A stretch of DNA of 64,000 nt, from positions 20,629-84,628 of the forward strand of contig NZ_BMIN01000005.1 of assembly GCF_014642405.1 (NCBI RefSeq), written 5' to 3'. How positions within the stretch are numbered: the first letter of the stretch is position 1; each line of letters begins with the position of its first letter. This stretch comes from Pontibacillus salipaludis. Its GTDB lineage: Bacteria > Bacillota > Bacilli > Bacillales > BH030062. Of the stretch, positions 59,814-64,000 are shown in pieces. The notes beneath the pieces were generated by a model. That model ran no database searches, was not told the origin of the DNA, and saw nothing but the letters and a program-made list of their open reading frames with translations. The translations under genes were made by a program, and so were the position numbers.

Positions 59814-60359
59814 ATGAGGAAAAACATATGGAAGACCGGGTTTTTCGCTATACTCGTCATATGTAGTGTGATGGGGTACGTTTGGTATTCGGAGACCCAA
59901 CAGGCAGAAACGATGAAAAAAGATATGGTCCTACATATTGTGAATAAGCAAATTGAATTAACAGAGCGTTTAGAATGGGCTTTAGATAAGGTGGACGAAA
60001 GGGAAAAGTTCAAGGAAAATTTGATGAAGATTGAATATGAGATAGATAATCTATCTGGGGAAATGGGAAATGCTACGTTTATTGGAAGGCATGTTGATAT
60101 TCCTTTTGGTTTTGTTGATTTTTATTTCTGGGAATCCGATACTGTTTATCAAGCTGTAGATGAGCTACAAGATCATGATTTATCAGATCAAACGTTGAGG
60201 GATCTAAAAGACTATTATAAGAAGCATTCTGATTTGACTTCTCAAATAAAGCTAGAGGAATTTGAGTATATGAGTTTTGATGAATATATGGAAAAGTTAG
60301 AAGAAGTGAATCTTTATATGGATAAGTATGAAGATTGGAGACCTACAATGGGGGTATAG
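59814..60359 (+). CDS. Exported/membrane-anchored acidic helical protein, unknown
   Basis: 181 residues from ATG 59814 with AGAGGG upstream (59793 is an upstream alternative). N-terminal TM TGFFAILVICSVMGYVWY, then a largely helical acidic domain (TERLEWALDKVDEREKFKENLMKIEYEIDNL; QTLRDLKDYYKKHSDLTSQIKLEEFEYMSFDEYMEKLEEV). No family recognised. Confidence 0.6.
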   Translation: MRKNIWKTGFFAILVICSVMGYVWYSETQQAETMKKDMVLHIVNKQIELTERLEWALDKVDEREKFKENLMKIEYEIDNLSGEMGNATFIGRHVDIPFGFVDFYFWESDTVYQAVDELQDHDLSDQTLRDLKDYYKKHSDLTSQIKLEEFEYMSFDEYMEKLEEVNLYMDKYEDWRPTMGV

Positions 60360-60442
60360 TCCACTGTCCCAAGTTCATGAAAGGGAGCCGGTTTAGTTAC
60401 AATTATGTGTAGAAAGAAAAGGAGTAACGGGGGGAAATGAAA

Positions 60443-60649
60443 ATGAATATTGAACAAAAATTTAATCAAGTAGCAAAAGAACTGCTTGAAAAAAGATACC
60501 CGACTGGATGGGGTGCTGCAGCAACGTACACTAACGGAAATGAAATAGTAACGAGTGTTGCAGAGATTCCTTCAAGCAAACCTAGGACGATCCCCCTGAG
60601 GTGTTTCGAGACGCGAAGGGAAAAGGAACCTGCTGGAGGGGAAAGATGA
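60443..60649 (+). pseudogene. Truncated cytidine deaminase-like gene
   Basis: Starts like a Bacillus cytidine/blasticidin-S-type deaminase (MNIEQKFNQVAKELLEKRYP, TGWGAAATYTNGNEIVTSVA), but after about 45 codons it changes into SSKPRTIPLRCFETRREKE, which is repeat-derived sequence, and stops. The zinc-binding HAE and PCxxC motifs are absent, so it cannot be active. Confidence 0.65.
60601..60636. repeat. Degenerate dispersed repeat, copy 15
   Basis: GTGTTTCGAGACGCGAAGGG then AAAAGGAACCTGCTGG matches the flank and left arm seen at 54590-54620 and 59690-59720. It sits inside the truncated deaminase frame. Confidence 0.6.
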
Positions 60650-61197
60650 AAAAGAAGATCGGGTTTTCTATTGTTGTAGCGATCGTCTTTTTATTATTAG
60701 TACGTATCATCAGCATTGAAGAATTTCTGGCACAAACAGAAATAAAAGAACTGGACGAACTAAAAAAATTTGATGACCGAACGATTCTGTTGCCAACATA
60801 CGCACCCTTTACTATCCATAAAGTTGAATATGATGAACTTTACAAAGGAGAAGTTAAAGTGAACGAAAATAGCGAAATTGTGCATGTTAATGAGGGTAAT
60901 ATAGACTATTTAACACCAAACCTTCGCTACGTATCGGACGGTGCCCCCCGTAGAATAATAGACTTCTACATCAGCAAAGGTTTAGATAGGGACCTGATTA
61001 ACTATGATGAGATTCATAAATTTGGGAACAGTCTAAAAGGCTATTATCGGGTGTTCGAAACCAAACAATTTTTCATTTGGGAACAGGATGGCGTTATGGT
61101 AGATATGGTGATAAAAACGGAAGGCGACAAATCACTGCTGTCGATTGAGGAACTCATCAAAATCGCCGAGTCGTTTGAAGAATGGGACGATCGGTAG
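60646..61197 (+). CDS. Membrane-anchored protein with DUF4367-like end
   Basis: 183 residues from ATG 60646 with GGAGGGG upstream. TM IGFSIVVAIVFLLLVRII, then a beta-rich outside domain (RTILLPTYAPFTIHKVEYDEL; RRIIDFYISKG) and a C-terminus MVDMVIKTEGDKSLLSIEELIKIAESF resembling the end of DUF4367 proteins. Function unknown. Confidence 0.55.
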   Translation: MKKKIGFSIVVAIVFLLLVRIISIEEFLAQTEIKELDELKKFDDRTILLPTYAPFTIHKVEYDELYKGEVKVNENSEIVHVNEGNIDYLTPNLRYVSDGAPRRIIDFYISKGLDRDLINYDEIHKFGNSLKGYYRVFETKQFFIWEQDGVMVDMVIKTEGDKSLLSIEELIKIAESFEEWDDR

Positions 61198-61403
61198 AAG
61201 TCTATGCGAAACAAAAAAGCTTGGATAAAAGAAGTGAAGATTGGTTTTTTCACGTTTAATATAGGTTCTTGCAGGATTAAAATTGAACGGAAGCTGGATT
61301 CCGTTTACAGAACAAGCGTTTATTTTTAAACGGTTTTACCGGAGAGAGAAGAAAAAACCGTCATTGTCCTTTGTTTAGTAATGACGAAAGAGGAGGCTGT
61401 CGT

Positions 61404-62150
61404 ATGACAAATGTAGCACTCGTAACGGTAACCCATGATCCAGAGGGGGACCATCATCAGCTATGGAAGAAGTGGAAATCGAGATTAGAGCATCTATATT
61501 CGCAGATGTTTATAACCGTAAGTGAGGAAACAAAGCCAGCATTCATTGAAGACCTTAAGGCTAGTACATTCGGGGTAAAAGTGATTCCTAAAAAAGGGGC
61601 AGCTCATGCGCGGCGAGAGGTGGTTCGTTTTGGGTTAACGGGTGAGAGTGACCTCTTTCATTATTGTGATCTCGACCGGTTACTAACGTGGCTCGAGAAT
61701 CACCCAGACGAGCTTATTTCTTTGTTGGAGGGAATGGATGAGAAAGATTACGTCATTTTAGGAAGAACAGAACGAGCATTTGAGACCCACCCAGAAGAGT
61801 GGAAGGCAACAGAACGAATTGCGAACAAAATCTTTTCCCTAGAAATAGGCGAAGAGATCGATGTCACAGCAGGTTCTTGTATGTTTTCTAAAAGAAGTGC
61901 TCACTACATAAATGAACACTCCCGTGCTGACATGACCGATGCGGAGTGGCCTATGATTGTTCATCGATTCGCCCATCTACCTATCGATCATCGCCTCGTG
62001 GAAGGGCTTGAATACCATGAAGATACGAATGGGGTTCTTGGTAATATGACGGAAAGTGAGAAGTGGTTAAGTCGCATGAGGATGACGCTGAAGGTTAGTG
62101 AAGCGGCTGTAAGGACAGGGAAAGAAGCGGATGAAATAGGTGGGGGATGA
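61404..62150 (+). CDS. Putative glycosyltransferase-like (GT-A type) protein
   Basis: 248 residues from ATG 61404 with AGAGGAGG upstream. Begins with a Rossmann-like VALVTVTHDPEG and has a DxD-like HYCDLDRLLTWL (about 95-106), later DVTAGSCMFSKRSAHYI and DAEWPMIVHRF. This layout suits a nucleotide-sugar transferase, but I cannot name a family. Confidence 0.5.
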   Translation: MTNVALVTVTHDPEGDHHQLWKKWKSRLEHLYSQMFITVSEETKPAFIEDLKASTFGVKVIPKKGAAHARREVVRFGLTGESDLFHYCDLDRLLTWLENHPDELISLLEGMDEKDYVILGRTERAFETHPEEWKATERIANKIFSLEIGEEIDVTAGSCMFSKRSAHYINEHSRADMTDAEWPMIVHRFAHLPIDHRLVEGLEYHEDTNGVLGNMTESEKWLSRMRMTLKVSEAAVRTGKEADEIGGG

Positions 62151-62219
62151 GAGGTGCTTGGCCATTGTTCGTATCCTCATCACCCCGGGTTGTTTCAGGA
62201 TTATAGAATGTCGCATGAT

Positions 62220-62399
62220 TTATTGCTTGAAGATGGATGGATTCTCAATACGTATGGATTCAACTTCTCCGCACTTTATGCAAAATGTATATATTTTATT
62301 TGAGCTTTTGAACGACGATTTGCTTTTCCTGATGGGCATATAATCTGTTCCCTCTGAAAATTTAGTACCCCCGCATTTCAGGCATTTTTTATTTTCCAT
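62220..62399 (-). CDS. Small zinc-ribbon protein
   Basis: 59 residues, ATG at 62399 with AAAAGGAGGAG upstream. Two CxxC pairs, KCLKCGG at the start and FCIKCGE about 35 residues later, form a treble-clef/zinc-ribbon. Similar small zinc-ribbon proteins are common in bacilli; partner unknown. The remaining gap 62400-62622 holds nothing I can support. Confidence 0.75.
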   Translation of the reverse strand: MENKKCLKCGGTKFSEGTDYMPIRKSKSSFKSSNKIYTFCIKCGEVESIRIENPSIFKQ

Positions 62400-62622
62400 A
62401 AACGTTCTCCTCCTTTTCTAAACTTTGGTACTTATCCATTATTTGTTACGTTCTTACTTCCTTTTAGTTTCAATAATAGAGACTTTAATCCGATATTTAA
62501 CCTGGATCCTACGTCTTTTGCTTTTTTATGAAACTAGTCGTCTATTAGTCATTGAATAAAAGGAATTCCCTTGGAAGAATCGAATAGTAAGAGTGAAGAA
62601 ACTTGTGGAAAAGGTGATCGTG

Positions 62623-63663
62623 ATGGAACAATGGGTTGATGCATTATTTAGTGACTCTCTGCTAGAAGAGGCTGCGAATCGTTTTGGGACAACGAGTGCT
62701 AAAGCCGAGAAGCGGGGAGATTTCGAGAATTATGTCTTTGAAGTACATAAAGAGGGACAGCCTTATATCTTACGCTTAACGCACAGCTCTCATCGTAAAT
62801 GGGGGGACATTCAGGCAGAGTTGGAGTGGGTGAATTTTTTACATCAAAACGGAGCCAATGTATCCGTTGCCCATACATCTGTTAATGGAGTGCTTGTGGA
62901 GGAGATCCCGGTGGAAGGTTCTTCTTTCTATATCTGTCTTTTCGATAAGGCTCCAGGTTCATTAGTAAAAATGGACGATGAGCGATTTGGGCCTGACCTA
63001 TTTGAGAGTTGGGGGGAAGCCGTGGGGCATATGCACCAGGTGACGAGGAGCTATCAATCAGGAGAAGATAAGAGAGACAGATGGGAAGAGGAAGACCTTC
63101 TGAACTTCTCAAAGTATTTAGATGAAGAAAGAGATGAGGCGATTATCGTTGAAGGAGAGAAAGTTGTCCGCGAGCTAAAAAGCTTGCCTGAAACGGAAGA
63201 GAGCTTCGGCCTGATTCATTCTGATATACATCCGGGCAACTTCTTTTATGATGAAGAGGATATCCATATCTTTGATTTTGATGATAGTACGTATCACTTT
63301 TATGTAAGTGATGTAGCGATTCCTGTTTACTATCCAGTGTGGTGGAAACATCGCGGCGATTCCCTTTCAGTGCGCTCAGAATACGGGGAGAAGGTGCTGT
63401 ATCATTTCTTAGTAGGATACCTTCAGGAAAACCATCTGGACCTGGAGTGGATCAAGAGAATTCCATATTTCCTGAAGCTTCGTGATATTGAGCTTTATAC
63501 CGTTTTTCAAAAGAAATGGGCACCTGAGAATAGAAGTGAGAAAGAGGAAGAATTGGTGAATGGTATTCGTAAGCGAATCGTTCACGATGAGCCGGTTGTG
63601 GACTTGGATTATGAGACTATTTATAAGCGAGCAGAACAAGCGGTTGCTAAATTGAATAGATAA
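62623..63663 (+). CDS. APH/homoserine-kinase-like phosphotransferase
   Basis: 346 residues from ATG 62623 with AAAAGGTGAT upstream. Kinase-like fold: ENYVFEVHKEGQPYILRLTHSSHR, catalytic FGLIHSDIHPGNFFYDEED (HxDxxxxN), metal-binding IHIFDFDDS. Family includes aminoglycoside phosphotransferases and HSK-like kinases (YerI/YsxA type); substrate unknown. Confidence 0.85.
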   Translation: MEQWVDALFSDSLLEEAANRFGTTSAKAEKRGDFENYVFEVHKEGQPYILRLTHSSHRKWGDIQAELEWVNFLHQNGANVSVAHTSVNGVLVEEIPVEGSSFYICLFDKAPGSLVKMDDERFGPDLFESWGEAVGHMHQVTRSYQSGEDKRDRWEEEDLLNFSKYLDEERDEAIIVEGEKVVRELKSLPETEESFGLIHSDIHPGNFFYDEEDIHIFDFDDSTYHFYVSDVAIPVYYPVWWKHRGDSLSVRSEYGEKVLYHFLVGYLQENHLDLEWIKRIPYFLKLRDIELYTVFQKKWAPENRSEKEEELVNGIRKRIVHDEPVVDLDYETIYKRAEQAVAKLNR

Positions 63664-63672
63664 GAGCTTTAC

Positions 63673-63707
63673 AGGTGATTCCATAGTGGGGATCACCTCT
63701 TTTTTTA
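63673..63707 (+). terminator. Terminator AGGTGATTCC/GGGGATCACCT
   Basis: Hairpin followed by TTTTTTT, directly after the phosphotransferase gene. Confidence 0.88.
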
Positions 63708-63732
63708 GTGGTAAGCGGGTGGATCGTTGGAG

Positions 63733-64000
63733 CTAGTCTAGACTTGGGCCGTTTTGTTGCTGATTTGATCCCTTCGTCTGCGTGATTAGGCCGTTCTCGC
63801 TCGCAATTAAGCCGTGCTCCCGCGTGATTAGGCCGTTCTCGCTCGCAATTAAGCCGTTCGCCTGCGTAATCAGGCCGTGCTCGCTCGTAATTAAGCCGTT
63901 CGTCCGCGTGATTAGGCCGTCCTCGCTCGCAATTAAGCCGTGCGCCCGCGTGATTAGGCCGTCCTCGCTCGCAATTAAGCCGTTCGCCTGCGTAATCAGG
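63733..64000 (-). CDS. Possible heptapeptide-repeat protein (3' end only)
   Basis: The minus strand is open from the right edge to TAG at 63733-63735, about 88 codons. It reads as seven-residue units alternating LITQANG/LITRTNG/LITRAHG-like and LIASEDG/LIASENG-like, then degenerates to SNQQQNG and PSLD. The start is outside the window. The plus strand also stays open in one frame, so coding is not certain. Confidence 0.35.
   Translation of the reverse strand, partial: LITQANGLIASEDGLITRAHGLIASEDGLITRTNGLITSEHGLITQANGLIASENGLITREHGLIASENGLITQTKGSNQQQNGPSLD
63739..64000. repeat. 42-bp tandem repeat (2 x 21 bp), runs off right edge
   Basis: GTGATTAGGCCGT and CAATTAAGCCGT half-units alternate every 21 bases; full units start at 63781, 63823, 63865, 63907, 63949 and 63991, exactly 42 bases apart, with one or two degenerate half-units to the left. 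Variation is concentrated in three or four positions per half-unit. Confidence 0.92.

Noticed and set aside
61204..61329. 41-codon plus-strand frame after the DUF4367-like gene
   Set aside because: No ribosome site and no recognisable pattern; could be a relic but not supportable.
63781..64000. Tandem array considered as a CRISPR
   Set aside because: Units are contiguous 21/42-bp repeats with no unique spacers and no cas genes nearby.

Overview
The window looks like a chromosomal segment of a low-GC Gram-positive spore-former-type bacterium (Bacillaceae, perhaps a Halobacillus/Pontibacillus-like halophile). The reasons are strong AGGAGG-type ribosome binding sites, frequent TTG/GTG starts, B. 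subtilis-like gene families (TrhO/YbfQ, BltD, DUF421+DUF4363, YcdB/C, DUF1659-DUF2922-YvrJ, YfiYZ-YfhA-YusV, SacP-SacA), a Fur-controlled siderophore system and an NhaC antiporter. Genus is not provable from the sequence alone. No rRNA, tRNA, transposase, integrase or CRISPR array was seen.

Bases 1-20162 are an AT-rich defence island. It holds a DNA phosphorothioation (PT) modification operon on the minus strand (dndB-dndC-dndD-dndE-dndA, 8068 down to 1859). A PT-dependent restriction operon diverges from it on the plus strand (dptF-dptG-dptH, 8237-15879). At the left edge lie the 3' part of an SMC/Rad50-like ATPase and a Dnd-associated protein 4 homologue. Downstream of dptFGH is an McrBC-type pair (AAA+ McrB with DUF3578, plus a DUF2357 McrC-like nuclease, 15992-20162). 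The island lacks the dispersed palindromic repeats that fill almost every intergenic gap from 21441 to 60636, which fits recent acquisition.

Bases 20320-34168 carry trhO, an XRE-regulator/membrane-protein pair, an unusual protein with two tandem PD-(D/E)XK-like modules, an AlkD-like glycosylase, many small membrane or exported proteins, a frameshifted lipoprotein, a BltD-like acetyltransferase, two DUF421 proteins and a YcdB-like protein. Bases 34411-49098 carry a phosphotransferase, a sucrose PTS operon (sacP with a one-base frameshift, sacA, a LacI-type regulator) behind three operator palindromes, an arylamine N-acetyltransferase, DUF1659-DUF2922-YvrJ, an ABC exporter with its two-component system, and a CorC/HlyC transporter.

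Bases 49365-54285 form a sigma-54 module: a near-consensus -24/-12 promoter with phased ATCCC repeats upstream drives nhaC-iadA, followed by a sigma-54 activator. Bases 54650-59575 are a Fur-regulated hydroxamate-siderophore uptake locus (binding protein, FhuF-like reductase, two permeases, ATPase). The rest holds small exported proteins, a truncated cytidine deaminase, a glycosyltransferase-like protein, a small zinc-ribbon protein, a phosphotransferase, and at the right edge a 42-bp (2 x 21) tandem repeat running out of the window.

The least explained features are the dispersed palindromes, the composite GTCACAGAT/GTAAGAGAT modules that supply 3' ends and stop codons to several genes, and the heptapeptide-coding tandem repeat.
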